A stretch of DNA of 64,000 bases from Boletus sp. NGJ (GCA_019096195.1 JAGTXK010000103.1:744001-808000), one strand, 5' to 3'. Shown: positions 45,328-58,344, counted from the first letter of the stretch. Translations and numbers: made by a program. Notes: generated from the letters alone by a model not told the origin.

Positions 45328-47372
45328 ATGCACAACCCGACAAGGCGGGTGAAGCGGTTCAAACGACCGCTGTCTTCGACCAGGTCACTTGATCAGCTCC
45401 TCGAAACCAGCGACGCCCGTTTTGACATTCCCGCTGAAGGTGGCCCTACTAGCACTAGCTCAAACTACGATCGACATCGTCCAGCGGCCCAACCCGATGC
45501 ACTACGCGGCACAATGCTCGTAGCACTTATCGTGGCCACCGTCGTGCTCTACGTCCTCCTATGGGAATTGCAGCGATCCTCGTTCAGGTCTGTGTCAAAA
45601 CTGTGCTTGAACCAGAGTGTGATGGCGGCATCACTATCGTGTGGCGACTCGCCGCCGGAAGCAACTTCGACACCGTATCCGCCTACGATCTTCCAGGACG
45701 CACCAGTTTTTCCCTCTGGTGGGGAGTCGGATCTGTTCGGCGACCAGATAGCCGTGCCTTCGAGTAAACCAGGTCGTACGACACCCAACGCATGGCCGCC
45801 ATCCATCACTCGCGTTCCGGAAGAACATGATACCGATGACCTCGAAGAAAAAGTCGATGATCCCACCCGCGAGAACGAAAAAAAGAATCTATCGTCATTC
45901 AATTCCGTATATTGTATTGGTACATGCCGCTTTCTCCTCCCCGCCCGGGTCGGAGAACAGGAATCCAAGGCCCGAGTCCACTTCATACAGCTCCTGAGGC
46001 TCGCTCGACGACTCGATCGAACGATTGTGCTGCCCAACGTAGGCAAAAGTCGAATGAGCGCGTGTTCCAAGTGGCCGTTTGGCGCGTATTACGATACAAG
46101 CGAGCTTGTGCGCAGAGGCGACTCTCGTGATTTTCGACTGGCTATGGATCTGGATGGGTTTACGAAGTGGGTCGACGAGAGACCGGTGCCACCGAGCAGC
46201 TTCGTCGTATCTATGGAATCCATACCTCACAGCCGTCGTGATGTGCCGGGAACCCAAGCTGAATCGGAAGATGTTCCGTTCATCGTTGAAAATGCAAAGG
46301 TCGATTCGAAAATTTTGTCCTGTCTCGAGTCCAAACTCGCTCGACTACATCCTTCCTTGCCAGAGACGGGGCTATTCGTCTCATTCGACCAGGGTTCGCT
46401 TAAAACGGAGTCGGATGTCTCAATGCATCTCGTGCAGCTTTTGTCGAACAGTCTGGATATGGATGTGGATTCTGATCTCGACTTGATGGCTCAACCAAGC
46501 TACGAATACACACCTCAATATACCAACTCTTCGTACCTGTCCCTCGCAGATGTCGATGTCCTCGTCCTTGATTATGACCTCCGTTACCCACTCTTTGCCG
46601 CATCCGCGCTGCCGAATTTCAATCTACACTACGCGCCCGTACTTTACGATCTCGCGGATCGCCTCTCCGACAACCTAGGTCCTTTCCTAGGCGTGCACTG
46701 GAGAATGGAAAACGTGCCCATGCAGAATCTAGCATGGTGCGCGGCCTCGCTGGTCGATACCCTCCGTGCACACCTCCAGGACGATGTCGCGGGGAAGAAC
46801 GTGCGGCATGTGTGGCTCGCCACAGACCATCCGCGCCCTATCAGCACATTCATGGATGGTGTGCGTTTTCCTGTGGACGACGACTGGGTGTCGAATGATA
46901 CTGGAGGCAGGAGGGATGAAAGCCCCCTCCAGAATTATGGCCCTCTGAGAAAATCGAGTACGTTCAACGCTCTCTCGTCTGAACACGACGCCGCAATCGG
47001 GATACTCGTTGAGGCGTTCCGACCTGGGGGAGACCTGGAGGCATGGAAGCTCACGGACCTTGCGGAACAGCTGCGCCGTTATCCGTACGTCGAAGGCAAG
47101 TTCGACGTGAACGAAGCATTGTTGGGTGATTCTGGAGTGTTTGGGATTCTAGATAAATTGGTGGTTGTGCAAGCAAGGGTGTTCGTCAGTGGTTCCACAG
47201 ACTGCAGCAAAACCAGGTTCGTATCACACCTCTCTCTGACATGTGTTTGGGGTTCATGAGGGCCCTTAGCTCTTTTTCAAAACAAGTCATCGAGGCACGC
47301 CAAGAGTCGTTGGAAGCGGAACGAGGGAAGGGTGGTATCCACAATGTCGTCGAATATTTTGGTACACAGTGA
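45328..47372 (+). CDS. type II membrane protein, O-fucosyltransferase-like
   Basis: Two exons (45,328-47,216; 47,261-47,372) give 666 residues. A basic N-terminus (RRVKRFKRP) is followed by one membrane span at about 62-81 (MLVALIVATVVLYVLLW), as in Golgi type II glycosyltransferases. The luminal part carries O-fucosyltransferase-like blocks: RVHFIQLLRLARRLDRTIVLPN (about 213-235), a GPFLGVHWRMEN block with the His-x-Arg of the GDP-fucose site (about 450-462), HVWLATDHP (about 490-500) and a C-terminal SGSTDCSKTR (acceptor end). Many such fungal proteins are uncharacterised, so the donor sugar is inferred. The 44-nt intron puts only 37 residues on the last exon. It lies head-to-tail behind glutaminase with a 294-nt gap. 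Confidence 0.75.
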
Positions 47373-47536
47373 TGTGCACGTCTGGAATCCTTCATGTTGC
47401 AGACGAAGCGAAATTGATAACATATAGCATAGAGTAAACATGCGACATGCTCATACAGACATTTTTCGAGGGGATGCAAAACAAAGTGACTGCGAGCTCC
47501 AGCGTGAAATCAGTCCTGATGATCATTGGACAAGAT

Positions 47537-48163
47537 TCACTCCCAAGGTCCACCCCGACCGACACCAGCAAAGGATGCCTTGAAGTCGCCGGGTGTGCCA
47601 CCCTCCTTCCTCCGGTAGCCTTCCTGGTCCCCGCGAGGTGGACGTGGAGCGGCGCTTTCGCCAGGGCGAACGGTAGCTGGGCGTGGGGGACGAGCCGCAC
47701 GCTTGTGCGTCGCAGGGACGATCTCATTAGGGAGGTGGAGCCTACGAAACCACATGAGCGTACATCGCACGGAACCCCAAACCGATACTAAAACGACGAC
47801 ATACCACTCGCGGAGGTATTCCACGCCCTCGGGCGTGAGCACGTAGTAATACCACTGCCACGAGAACTGAGTCTTGACGAGTCCTTTCGAGGTCAGACTC
47901 TGCATCGCCTTGATGACCTCGAGGTTGGGCACTTCGAGCTCTTCATGTTTTGGCGCGTTGTAGTCCTTCTTGGCGACGAGAACGCCCTCTGTATCCACGT
48001 TCGTGTATACGTCGTGGAGATGACGGTAAACGTGTAGTGTACGGCAAGACGACGATCAAGTTAGCACTAGGAGCCTTGCAGAGATGTGGTGAAGGGGGGG
48101 GGAACACGAACCCTTGAAGAGGTTTTCGTAAATGAGACGCTTGTTCTGCTTGGAAATAAGCAT
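47537..48163 (-). CDS. RPS10: 40S ribosomal protein eS10
   Basis: Component of the 40S head near the mRNA entry. Three minus-strand exons, 48,112-48,163, 47,805-47,988 and 47,537-47,741, join in frame to 146 residues. The start [21 protein letters not shown] and the [21 protein letters not shown] and [22 protein letters not shown] blocks are the winged-helix core of eS10. The Arg/Gly/Pro tail (GVGRGGPWE at the end) is typical. Introns are 123 nt and 63 nt. It converges with the fucosyltransferase-like gene, with 164 nt between stops. Confidence 0.95.
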
Positions 48164-48928
48164 GCTGGGCTAAACGAGTTCTTGCGTCGAGAGCTGCCAG
48201 TCCAGATCGATGTCAATGCGAGAATGCATGAAATTGGATAGACGACGTACCGCGAAACTTTGGTTCGCACTGACTCTGGGCTGCGAGGAGGCGAATATTA
48301 GCAAGATCATCTGTGTGTACGCCGGGCCATCCACCACCCGAGAACCTTACTATCACGCATACGTTCTCTACGAACGGATAGAAGGTGATATTAACGGTAC
48401 TCACAGTAGATTCGGACGGAGAGGAGCTTGAAACGGGCCTTGACGTCGAGTGGGACGATGAACTCAACTCACAGCACTACCTTTCGATGAGTAGAGGCGG
48501 AGTCTTAACAAATGCCATATTAGGTATGTGACCCCGTTCAAAACGGCGACCCCTTCATCATCAACTGATGCCTGTCGATCCTAGTTCGCGTTGACAACTT
48601 CTACCCCACACTTTTTCGACCTCGGATAAAGCAAACGCAGACATAAAGACCCTAGTCCAGTCAAAGTCGCAAAAGTCTTTCAGCTGGCAAGATATCCGCA
48701 CCGCTACCAGCTAAAATAATAACACTAGCGGCAAGACACATTCGACCAGTACACAAATCAAAACTGTCGAGAAATAGCAATGTTTTGGTCTAGTTCTAAA
48801 GGATCTCTGCCTCTCTCAACCCCGGTAAGCCATCCAACGTCGAAAACCAACCGTTGGTCCCATCTCTGCGTTTTGCGGTACCAACCCGCTACGGAATCAA
48901 CCAAGGATTCAGGATGGATACAACCTCA
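48164..48928. other. leader/promoter region of RPS10 and spacer
   Basis: No gene recognised. The part next to 48,163 is the promoter and 5' leader of the eS10 gene; the rest separates it from the 3' end of the next minus-strand gene. Short frames on both strands look like chance. Confidence 0.4.
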
Positions 48929-51900
48929 TCAATTACTATCACTTACGCACCTTTGTGGACGTTGAATTCCTGTCGACTCTGCCGCCGTCGAGCTGAAATC
49001 GGCGTTGACCCGGACCGGATAAGGAGTTATTTCATGCTGCAACGCGTACCGAGGAATTTCAAGCATTCCAGGGAATAGAACCTGCTGAACCGGTATCGTA
49101 TTCATACCATGAAGCTTCGATGTCCTCAGGTTCGTGCTGAGGAGATCACTGTCGCATTCACCAAACGAAGCAAAAGTACACTTACCAGGTACGTAGATTG
49201 AAATCAGCAGGATCAGACGATACGAGGTCCCGAATGAGCAGCAGACCACTTCCATGCGTCCAGCGACTCTGAATGTTGGGGATGGCTGATGTACTGTTCA
49301 ACGAACTCGTTGCGATTCCCTTCTGACCGACTACCCTGAGAATTGGTCCTCTGTTCGTACACTCGGCGATGGATGAAACCCTTCGTAACGTATTTTCACT
49401 GGGCACTTGTTTGAACATGCGGAACGCATCTACCACTTCTGGCATCGCTGTCCAGTTGGGCGGACATGGCTTCGTTACTGGTTTCTGGTCGGGTACCGCG
49501 ACCGGGCTGGTGACAGATCGACGATGGTCACGATTGCTTTCGTCTCGCAATTGAGAATCCGAGGGTTGTACGTTCGGCTTTGGTATCCTTTGTGGTGCAT
49601 GGATCGATGCGAAGAGGTCTTGCCTACGTTTAGATGTGTTCTCGGCGATCAAACACGTATCTCCCTTCTTTTCATCGAGTGCCACCGAAGATACGGAGCG
49701 AGTCATGAGTGGAGGCGTCTCGTACAGGACAGAGGTTTGATCAATGTGGCTGTTGGTTCGCGGAATTCGCAAGGATTTTGACGGTGCATGCATAGAGCCC
49801 GATAACATGCGTTCTGAAGGTTTTGGTATCGCGCTTGGTTGCTCCCAAGGTATAGTATCGGCTTCGCAGCTCTTCTCGTGGTCCAATTCACCAGTTTTCT
49901 CTTCAGATATCATCACCAGAGGGCTGGCTTCTTTGCATGTGTCCTCCGATAATGCTAATAGCCGCCCAGACGATTTCGTCGTCGGTATCCCGGTCACTAA
50001 AGCGCTAGAACGGTCGACAGGCTGACCAGTGGAGGTAATAGGCCTACTGTCGAATTTCTCGGCGGCCACGAAATCACCTTGGTCTTCCATGCTAGACTCC
50101 TTGGGCGATTTTGAGTCGGCGGGGAGATGTATTCTGGTGCTCGTTGCATCAGGGACACTGACCTCTGGCCCTTGAAGCTCATTCCGAAGAGATATTTCCA
50201 CATCTTCCCCAATTGAAGAGTATCGAGGAGTCTCGTACAAAATTTCAGCCTCGTTCGTTCCAGGAGCCTCTGTTGTTGTACTTGGACTGGTGTTGGTGGC
50301 GACTATGCTGGTGTTGGCCATTGGCATGCCAATCTCGGTGACTGCTATCGAGGTTGACGACACGATCTCCAGTGTTCGAACGTCGCGGAGGGGCGGTTCG
50401 CTGTCGACTATCGGAGAACAAGCCGAATTCGAGCCTTCGACAGACGGACTCGACGGACAGGATCTATCCTCACGAGAAGAATCGATATCTAATGTTTCGC
50501 GTTCTGCTGGCTCGCCGTTCAGGGTCCCCACCCAGTCGAACGCGTGTCCTGCATCAGGAAATCCCTGGTCCAGTTCCTCTGTTTCTAGTAGTATCAAGCT
50601 TTGTTCCTCCACTGCCTCGATGATGCAGTTCATGTTGATAACCACGGCAGATGTGATCGGAGAAAGTATTTGAAGGGGCGAACGTGTCGCGACGTCTTCG
50701 ATCAGCGTCACGGGAACCATTTCCACAAATTGTATGTCTTCACGTGCTGCCACCAGCGAGGGCCCGGGGAGATTGACGATCGGCTTCCCGGTTAAGGAAG
50801 GTGACAATGATTCTGCGAGCACAACATCATTCTCTTCGAATTGTTCTTGTCTGGGCATTACTGGAAGGACTGTCTTGGTCACCAACTCTGGGGATGTCGC
50901 GTCCTGTCTGTCCATTGAGGGGTCGAAAGGTATCGCAGGGGATACGTAAATCTGTGACGCCATCGTCATCGAGTTGGCTTCCAAGCTTCCAAGCGCAGGC
51001 ATATTTGTCTGTGTGAGAAGCGCTCGAGGATAGTTTCCAACAATTCGCTACATCTTCGTCGTCGCCAATGGCGAATCGTACGTTTTTCACTAGAGTTGGC
51101 ATGTCTTGCGATCCCTCGTGTGAGCTTGCCGCGCTCGTGGTCTCTGAAGGAGTTTCCGATTCGTCGGGACCATAATAACTGATAAGACTCCATGGGCTGA
51201 AAGTTACATCCTGTTCCGAATTCTCTCGTTCCCTAGGGCTGTCTGTGTTATCTTGGCAGACGTCGTTGGCCCCAGTTTCCAGAAACGCCATTGGTTCGAA
51301 TTCGTCTCGCTCATCGACATTGCGATCGCTCGACATTCCAACAAAGGCATGCGGTCTAGGTATTGGATGGGCGAGAGTATCATTCTTGACGGATCGCACA
51401 GGTTCGTTCGTGCCCTCCACAAGGACAGGAGAAATCTCCAACTGCTCGTCAGGAATCCGGTTTACGAAAAGCTGGGAATAATCATCGGCAAACTCAGAGG
51501 CGAGCGATCCAAGTCCGATGCCGTCGTGTGCTTCGGCAATCCCACCCTGGTGTTTGCCCTGATGGGAAACCGTTCGCGTAGGCAGCGCCTCAAATTGCGT
51601 CGTAGTGCAGCTCTCGCCGTCGCAAAGCGGGGATTGCATGAAGTCCTGGGGTTCTCCGCTATCGGATGTTGCGTCCAGGCTGTTACGAAGCTTCGAGTTT
51701 GCTAATTCGAGATTCGACCATAAGCTAACGTCGGCGCTCGCTTGATGATCTTCGACAAAATTAACCGGGACCGCTTCTCCATCCACTCGTATAAGTACAA
51801 TACGTGGGATTGGTGGGCGGGCTGATTTGTGGCCAAGCCGTCGAAGGTATCTGTAAAGACACGGGACAACCTTGCGAACGCCGTATCGAAGAAGGTACCA

Positions 51901-52648
51901 GGGAGCCATCCACAAGCTTGTGTGAAGAAACCGGGAGCAATCTAGTAGCTCTGTGGGGTTTAGCGACTCATAACCCAACACATCCTCAAACCAGTGATGG
52001 AAAAGGGTCGGTATCTCGTCCTACGGTCAGCGTTCATGTATTGGGTAGGAAAGAAGTGCGTACCATCAGGAGCATATATAGATGCAGCAGCGACTGAGTG
52101 TAGACGATACCAACCAAGACAGGACAAAAGCTGAGCCCGCGAGCCCCATAGGGAGCCATGACAGTTTGCACGTGGTCGTCCTGCTTGGCACTGAGTCAGA
52201 TAATTTATGACAACGCCGAACAACTTACCCCTCCCGACGCCGACGGTGACGTTTGAGGCTTGATCTCGTGTGGAACTGTGGATCGCCAAACAGGGATATC
52301 CGGGACCACATAGGAATGCGATGATGTTTCCGCTGAAGAAGTATCATTCAAATCATAGTCTGAACGATCGTCACTACAAAAAGGTTTCATTGTCAAGGGT
52401 GTTTGAAGGATTGTCGGAACGGGACATATTCTTGCTGCGAGGTCCACGGAATTGTTATAGTCTGATGGATCGCGAAACCGCGGTACAAAAACGAATGGTG
52501 AGAACGTGGAGCTGTCTTCGATGAGCTCCGGGAAAACGGTCGACAACCTGAGAGGTTGCTGCGTATAGTTCCAGAAGAATTGTTGCAAGGCCTCGAGGAA
52601 GGTAAACCAGTGCGCAAAGAGTAGCCTCAGAGAGATATTTGCCATCAT
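48929..52648 (-). CDS. large Ser/Thr/Glu-rich, mostly disordered protein of unknown function
   Basis: Long minus-strand frames join by splicing. An N-terminal exon (52,205-52,648) has a hydrophobic start (MMANISLRLLFAHWFTFLEAL). Short exons lie at about 51,985-52,190. The frame to 51,052 begins with a compact stretch, LGYESLNPTELLDCSRFLHTSLWMAPW. A 43-nt intron (51,009-51,051) then leads to 49,187-51,008, and a last exon ends at 48,929. The middle and end are acidic and Ser/Thr-rich with recurring LYETP and SSI/SSV motifs, and look disordered. It has about 1,200 residues. The hydrophobic N-terminal helices could be membrane segments. I do not recognise the family. Joins near 52,000-52,200 are uncertain. 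Confidence 0.65.
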
Positions 52649-53350
52649 TAGGCGGATTAGAAGGTATAAAGGTATGAGTAAACCAAGAAAAGACGCGGTA
52701 TAATATATGAGGTCGGAAACACAATTGAACGAGCGAGTTTACTTAACTATGACATTGAGCGCGTTGTCGTCACGTGAATAAAAATCAACAAGTTACCTAG
52801 AGTCGACAGGTTTAACAAAGGTTCAGACACATCCGTGAGGCACCCCCCCCCCCCCCGATAAAAAAAGCACTTTTGAATCGCAAGGCGGAAGATCGCTGGG
52901 AGATTGGGTCATGGGGCCAGCTACGATTACCTAGGGCTTTGCGAGCGCTAAGCTATATATTTTACATACTGGTACTCTTAATCCCCTAGCAAAAGTACGA
53001 GTTGTAGACACCTCTATTGGTTGTCGATGCTTCATATGTAGATAAGGATACAATGATATATTGACTTCAGACGTACGATCTCTCGGCGAGCCAAATGATC
53101 CCAAGCAACGTCCTTGTGAATGCGAGGAGCAAGGACGAGAACAATTTTAGTGAGTATCATAATCATCTCGTGGTATTGACATCCGATCTTGGAGCTTCTT
53201 TACACTGACAGTCTCGAAGATGATTTCCGTGTTTCTTGTACAGGTCTTTACAATGACTTGTCAGCGAAACAGCTCAAGTGGCATTTTTGATGAATACGGA
53301 CCTCTTCTCTCGAATCGAATGGTAAGAAGTTCTCCTGTTTTGTAATATTT
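52649..53350. other. intergenic, contains a C15 run, no gene
   Basis: About 700 nt between two minus-strand genes. A run of 15 C lies at 52,842-52,856 (plus strand). No coding pattern seen; it holds the 5' flank of the disordered-protein gene and the 3' end of the membrane-protein gene. Confidence 0.5.
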
Positions 53351-54847
53351 TCAGTCAGCTCGTGTCTGCAGCAAGCATGGCATCACGAGCCGCGTGAGGG
53401 AACTTTTGCTAACCCGACGTTCAACGTGACGAGACCCATCAACCACGCAGAACTCAAGATTATTTGAATCCCGTGTTCTTGATATCAAAGTGGATAACAA
53501 TGAATTAGTGTAGAACTTTGCCAGCGGTAGGACGAAAACTAGATGCCTGGTTGCATGTGGATGAGCGAGTACGACAAGGGAAACAAAGGATCACGGACAT
53601 CCCGTTGGTCTGAGATGTGTGAGCATGTTGGCGCCTCCGCGTAAATGACAGATACTTACTAGGGCTAGATATACCGCAAGATCGGCGATTGTCCATATTG
53701 CTGTCAGCAATCCAGTATGAAGGGTGACTGAGGAAAACATTTTAATTGGGAAGTATCTGGCGAGGGAAATACTCAACGTCGTATGATCTTCTTGATCACA
53801 TGGTCAGTGTCAACGAAACCCGTGCGGTATTCCCTCTACAAAGTTCGTTATTTGCCACTGAGGGATCACGGACAACATACCAGAGACAGAACAATTGAGG
53901 TTGTAATGAGAAGATTATCTGCCGCGGACGCAGAGAGCCACATGATAACAATAGACTCAAATCTATGAAACTCCGTGAACGTAGGCACAAGGTTGACTGC
54001 GATAGCTGTGCCGATGCCGCACACTGGAGAGAAAAATGTTTCGACTGTTTAAAACAGGAAGGGGATTACTTACACATCCCGGCTATCGCCAGGACGACGA
54101 TTGCAATGATCAGCAGTCTGCTCTGCCTGAGAATCTTGATCCTCCAAGCAAAAAAGAGTTGTACTAGAGCCGAGGTGATGCCCTGTTCGAAGACTCAAAA
54201 CCACATGAAAGCACCCAATGTTCGTTACCCACAGTCGTACCAGGAACTTGAAACGTCAACAAAGTCAACACGTGCCCAAGAGATACTAAAAGAGCGTTAC
54301 CCGTTGAAAAGACTACGTGTGTCTGTCAATCATCGCAGATATTTGATTGTAATGGGCAGCTTACCCCAATTTGCTGTCAGCAACACACTCGAATCTCCTA
54401 AAATGTTGGGTAAGGAAGCGCTCACACAACACAGAACCGCCATACTCACCAAAATGAATGATCAGGGTGTTGTACATGTATATAAACTCCAAAACCACGT
54501 TGAGGGTGTCCAAAGTAACTAAAGATGCGACCTGACAAGCTGTGAGTGTGAGCGACATGCCACGCAAAAGATAGGTCGCACGAAGAGCTTGAGCCAACAA
54601 CCGTCGCTGTGATAGAAAAACCATGTTACATGCCACCAGGCTATCAGCAATTCGGCTAGAAAGAGCTCACCTCTTATAGCATGAAAAATAAACGAGCGAT
54701 TGAGTGACCACTACACCATACAGGATGGTATCCAGCACGAACCCCATGAGCATGGGTCCCAACCTGCGAAGTGACGGACGCGATGTTAGCCGAACATCCC
54801 TCAGCGGGCTGGGTGAGACGTACGAGACACCCGCTGAGGAGAGCCAT
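53351..54847 (-). CDS. seven-helix membrane protein, DUF6534-like
   Basis: Pieces fit the large basidiomycete family of seven-transmembrane proteins with a C-terminal DUF6534 region; its role is unknown, and receptor-like ideas are unproven. A 17-nt first exon (54,831-54,847, MALLSG) splices over 67 nt to LGPMLMGFVLDTILYGVVVTQSLVYF (helix 1, ending near 54,672). Later exons encode WLKLFVR and TLDTLNVVLEFIYMYNTLIIHFG (helix 2), a VQLFFAWRIKILRQSRLLIIAIVVLAIAGM-type stretch near 54,080-54,165, FESIVIMWLSASAADNLLITTSIVL (about 53,895-53,968), TLHTGLLTAIWTIADLAVYLAL (about 53,660-53,725) and LPLAKFYTNSLLSTLISR (about 53,475-53,530). The stop is at 53,351-53,353. Several introns are short (one about 37 nt). 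Confidence 0.75.
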
Positions 54848-55039
54848 GTTGTGCGGATATCCACACTGAGTGCCAGCGGTGGAAACACCCAGTCGAGTTG
54901 GTCGCAGTGGGGATTACGCAGGAGACGGGGATAACAGGGATAACACATTGCGCAGCCTGAGGACAAGTTCCTTTAATCTACTAACCCGGTTACGCCTTGT
55001 ACGTCCGAGTCAGGGTTTAACGTTAAGCCGGCCAAGTAA

Positions 55040-55345
55040 TTAGCCCACGCTGCAGGAAATCTTACGGAATGCTCCATCATGCCAGTGGCGAGCTTTGGTT
55101 TTCAGGCCGGCCGCCGCACCCGACTCATCGATAAATCTGGGTCGACCATGAATCATGGGCAAGATTGACTGCTGACCTTCAGGAATGAAGCTTGGGCCCC
55201 ATTTGAGACGAAGTGGTAGCCGTGCTTCAGGATAATGTTGGACAAACCAAAGATTGGCCTCCAAAATGGCAGTGGCAGCTTCATCCAAAACTCCACTCGC
55301 ACTCGCAACGAATCTCAGGTCGCCACCAGATTCATTCAGAACCAA
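55040..55345 (-). CDS. possible exon of an unknown protein
   Basis: A minus-strand frame of about 100 codons has protein-like content (LRFVASASGVLDEAATAILEANLWFVQHYPEARLP), with no ATG where the frame opens near 55,345. If real it is an internal or last exon or a relic. I see no convincing partner exon and do not recognise the family. Confidence 0.25.
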   Translation of the reverse strand: MVLNESGGDLRFVASASGVLDEAATAILEANLWFVQHYPEARLPLRLKWGPSFIPEGQQSILPMIHGRPRFIDESGAAAGLKTKARHWHDGAFRKISCSVG

Positions 55346-55399
55346 TGCCTTTTTTTTGCATTCATCTTATCTAGAATTTTTATCATGATAAACCCTACA

Positions 55400-56697
55400 A
55401 ATTTCTGAATGCTTACCTTACCTACAGCCTATACAGTCGCTAACTCGGATTCGAGGCGCTGTGTTCAGGGATATCATAACCGCGACGTCGCCAGACGCCA
55501 GTGTGTACCAATAAAGGCAGTATATACGGTACACACTCTCGGCCCGGTGCTTCGCCCGTTTCTCTCGAAGTTTCGTCGCACCGACCTTCATGCTTCGTTG
55601 AGACGCCAACGCCGGTTTGGTGGTCCCCACAAACGCCGGCTATCACCCCGCTAATTCTGGTGGAGATTAAAACACTGACATACATTGCGGCGAATTACAT
55701 TTGCCGACGATGCCCTTCCAGTTCCATTGGACCAGCTCACCACAGGAATCATCCAAACGTATGCATCTTCCCTCCCGTTTCGACGCTCATGCGTGAAAGC
55801 CACGCGGTAGGTATACTTGGCATGATGCGCCACGCAGACCCACTAGTACTGGCAGACGATGCCCTTGCTCGAGAACCCCCCCATGTATCCTTGCAACCTT
55901 CGGCACATGGACAAGTGAGATGGGGAAGGCGCATGAACGTGCGCCAGACGAGACGAGGAAGGTAATGGCGCAACGGTGGATCTAGCCCTGTTCATAATCG
56001 GGTATGGAAGCACGACACAACCTCTGACTTAGAACCCACAGATAATGTCCGTTGCCTTATCAGGGATTAATGTTCCCAATGCCCGATAATCTCCATCGAT
56101 AATCCAGCCTCACGTATGGTGCGCCATCAAGGTGCTAACCTTTCATCGGCCTGCGTTCGTTGCCAGCTAGGTTTCCAGGCGATTCCATCGAGGAAAAATT
56201 CAACTTCGCGGAAAGGTAGGCACCGATAGTGGACTAGGTGGCATATACCTTGGAGAGTTTTAGGAGGAATTCGCAAGACCCACCTTGCCTGCCCCTAAGA
56301 GCTCTCCTTCAAGGCCACTGAAACGTGGACAACTCGTGCGGATCTGACATACCGCTATTTCTTACTAACTGTAGCCTTTAAGTTCCATTCCCGTCACCGA
56401 GAAGAGGCGGGTCAAAAATTGGCATGATGGTCGAGGACAACTTGGATGTGTGCCAACTGAGTACGACTCCGAGGGAGTGTATATCAGGCAGTGCAATATT
56501 GCATCTGAGAGAGTGACTCATCTCATGTTGCGGTGCCGCATCCGCACGCTTACGCTTACTCAAAACATAAAACCTAAACGTACTATAACCATTAGCGGAT
56601 AGCAAATTCTCGTATTGCTGCATAAAGATTAATGCAGTGAACGGTTACAGAGATGGATATTATTACGCACAATTTAAGTAATGGCCCATCTACAAAA
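55400..56697. other. intergenic stretch with no recognised gene
   Basis: Short frames on both strands (for example plus 55,501-55,965, minus 55,749-55,973) do not recall any family. No repeats or RNA genes were seen. The right end is the 3' flank of the TFIIF gene. Confidence 0.4.
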
Positions 56698-57977
56698 TTA
56701 TGAAACCTCTTCCATGTCGTCGTCGTCGTCATCCTCGTCATCCTCGTCATAATCCTCCATTGCCACATCACCATTTGCCCCAGAGCTTGGGCCGGGAACA
56801 TTTTCTGCTTTGACCTAGAGTAATAGACAGCTCAGCATGGGAACAAAAATGTTATGCATTATCACACCGACCCCTTCCCTGGCAAAGATTTCCGAAAGCT
56901 CCCACATGCCGTTGTGCTCACCACTACGATGAAGTGTGGCAATTTCATTCAGCACTTCTTTAAGATAAACCTCGGGTTGTTGGGTCCGCTCCCGTAGAGG
57001 TTTAAAACTCCAACGCGGTTGTTCGCGGAAGAGTTGGAACAATAAATCCAACAGCTGATTCCGCGGCAAACGAGCCATGCGCTCAAAGTTACCTTTGACA
57101 GGTTTTGGTTTGGTTTTCTGATCAAAATCGTAAGTTGGGTCCCTATGCAATGAAAACGGACGCTGACGATCATATCAGCAAACGAGCCACTGGCTACACC
57201 GCTGCTCAATCTATTGATTCCACCACGGCCACCGCTGAGGCCCGCTTCTTCAATCATGCGAATTTGTCTCCGTGGGGTGTTATATGCCCGACTTCTCTCC
57301 CGCATTTGTCGCCTGTACGATTCGTTAAAGAGCGGCCTCAAGCTACACTCGTGCTTGATACGACCCGTCAATATTGTTGTCCGTGCACGAGGATTATACG
57401 TATGCGCTGCAGCTGTCCCTGGGGCAGGAGGAACGGGGTCTTTGGGACGTTCGGCAACGACGAGTTGATTTTCCACGGCTTCGTTTACCATCTCCAACTC
57501 GTATCTATCCACATGGACCCCGTTCTCACCAGCAGGTATGTATGCGGCGTCCGGGGGAAATGAAGGTAGATCTGCAGGGCGAGCGGTTGGGTCATTTGGG
57601 TCAGGAGGCAGAAAGAGGAAATATGCGTGGAGACCGTCCCGAGGAGCCGACAGCGTTTTGATAGATACGTATCGTGGCAAGGTGAACGTCCTCCTTATCT
57701 ATACCTGCCCATCGTGCCATCAAGTGCTTAGGTATCTTTCAAAAGATAAACATGAGACGCGTGAAAAGACAACGAATCTTCGAATATGCACAGTACGGAG
57801 GTCGTCTCCGTGCCCATGTTTAAGCTGGATTAGATTGATGCTCACCTTGACCAACCAAACTCTCCCGTTCCCTCTGTCCAACATAAGCTCCTCGTCAGGA
57901 TCAGGTTGTATGTCCTCCTCGCCGGGTGCATCTGGTTCAAATCGTTTCTTGTCATCCTCCACGGTCAAATCGTCCAT
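56698..57977 (-). CDS. TFG2: transcription initiation factor IIF subunit beta (RAP30/Tfg2)
   Basis: TFIIF beta helps RNA polymerase II assemble at promoters. The start MDDLTVEDDKKRFEP lies at 57,977 and the first exon ends LDRGNGRVWLVK. The next opens VPKHLMARWAGIDKEDVHLAT (about 57,665-57,730), the TFIIF-beta dimerisation motif. Then come a FLPPDPND stretch, a linker with YELEMVNEAVENQLVVAERP, KHECSLRPLFNESYR (about 57,300-57,345), and the C-terminal winged helix ARLPRNQLLDLLFQLFREQPRWSFKPLRERTQQPEVYLKEVLNEIA (split by an intron near 57,140). A Glu/Asp-rich tail ends at 56,698. The join near 57,600-57,660 is not settled: the frame changes there, so a small intron or an indel lies between. 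Confidence 0.9.
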
Positions 57978-58344
57978 GTCGCACTGGCAATAATGTTTGA
58001 AAAGAAAAGTTGGTTTCTGGCAGTGTGCGTTGTTTGGTTTCGAGGTAAACAGCAGCACTGTATTACATAACGCTACATATTAATAGGGACATTCCCGAAA
58101 TGGGAGTGAGATCATCGTCGAGGGAGAGTCCACCGAGTCGAGCAAGGCCCGGCAGATATGCAGCAACAAATTATGCCCTTCTAGGAAACTCCGCTGTCTG
58201 AGTCGCAGGTGAAAGTGAGGGAGCTCAATGGTAACTTACTTAGATTTGATTATTTCAGTCTTACAATTTCGCAAATGAAACATGCATCAGCTCCTTTAGT
58301 AGGGTGCAAGAAAGAGGCGCATATCCGTGCTAGATAAGCGGGAT

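Noticed and set aside
45549-46070. 173-codon minus-strand frame
   Set aside because: It is a shadow of the O-fucosyltransferase-like exon, whose frame, membrane span and motifs are clearly on the plus strand.
50290-50673. Plus-strand frames over the large disordered gene
   Set aside because: Shadows of a low-complexity Ser/Thr/Glu-rich minus-strand exon; no splice or domain support.
52842-52856. C15 run considered as a regulatory or structured (i-motif/G4) site
   Set aside because: A single homopolymer does not by itself make a four-tract quadruplex motif; its length may be a sequencing artefact.
54930-54955. gggataacagggataaca resembles a homing endonuclease (I-SceI-like) site
   Set aside because: It is a short direct repeat that lacks the full 18-bp site; no homing endonuclease gene or intron is nearby.
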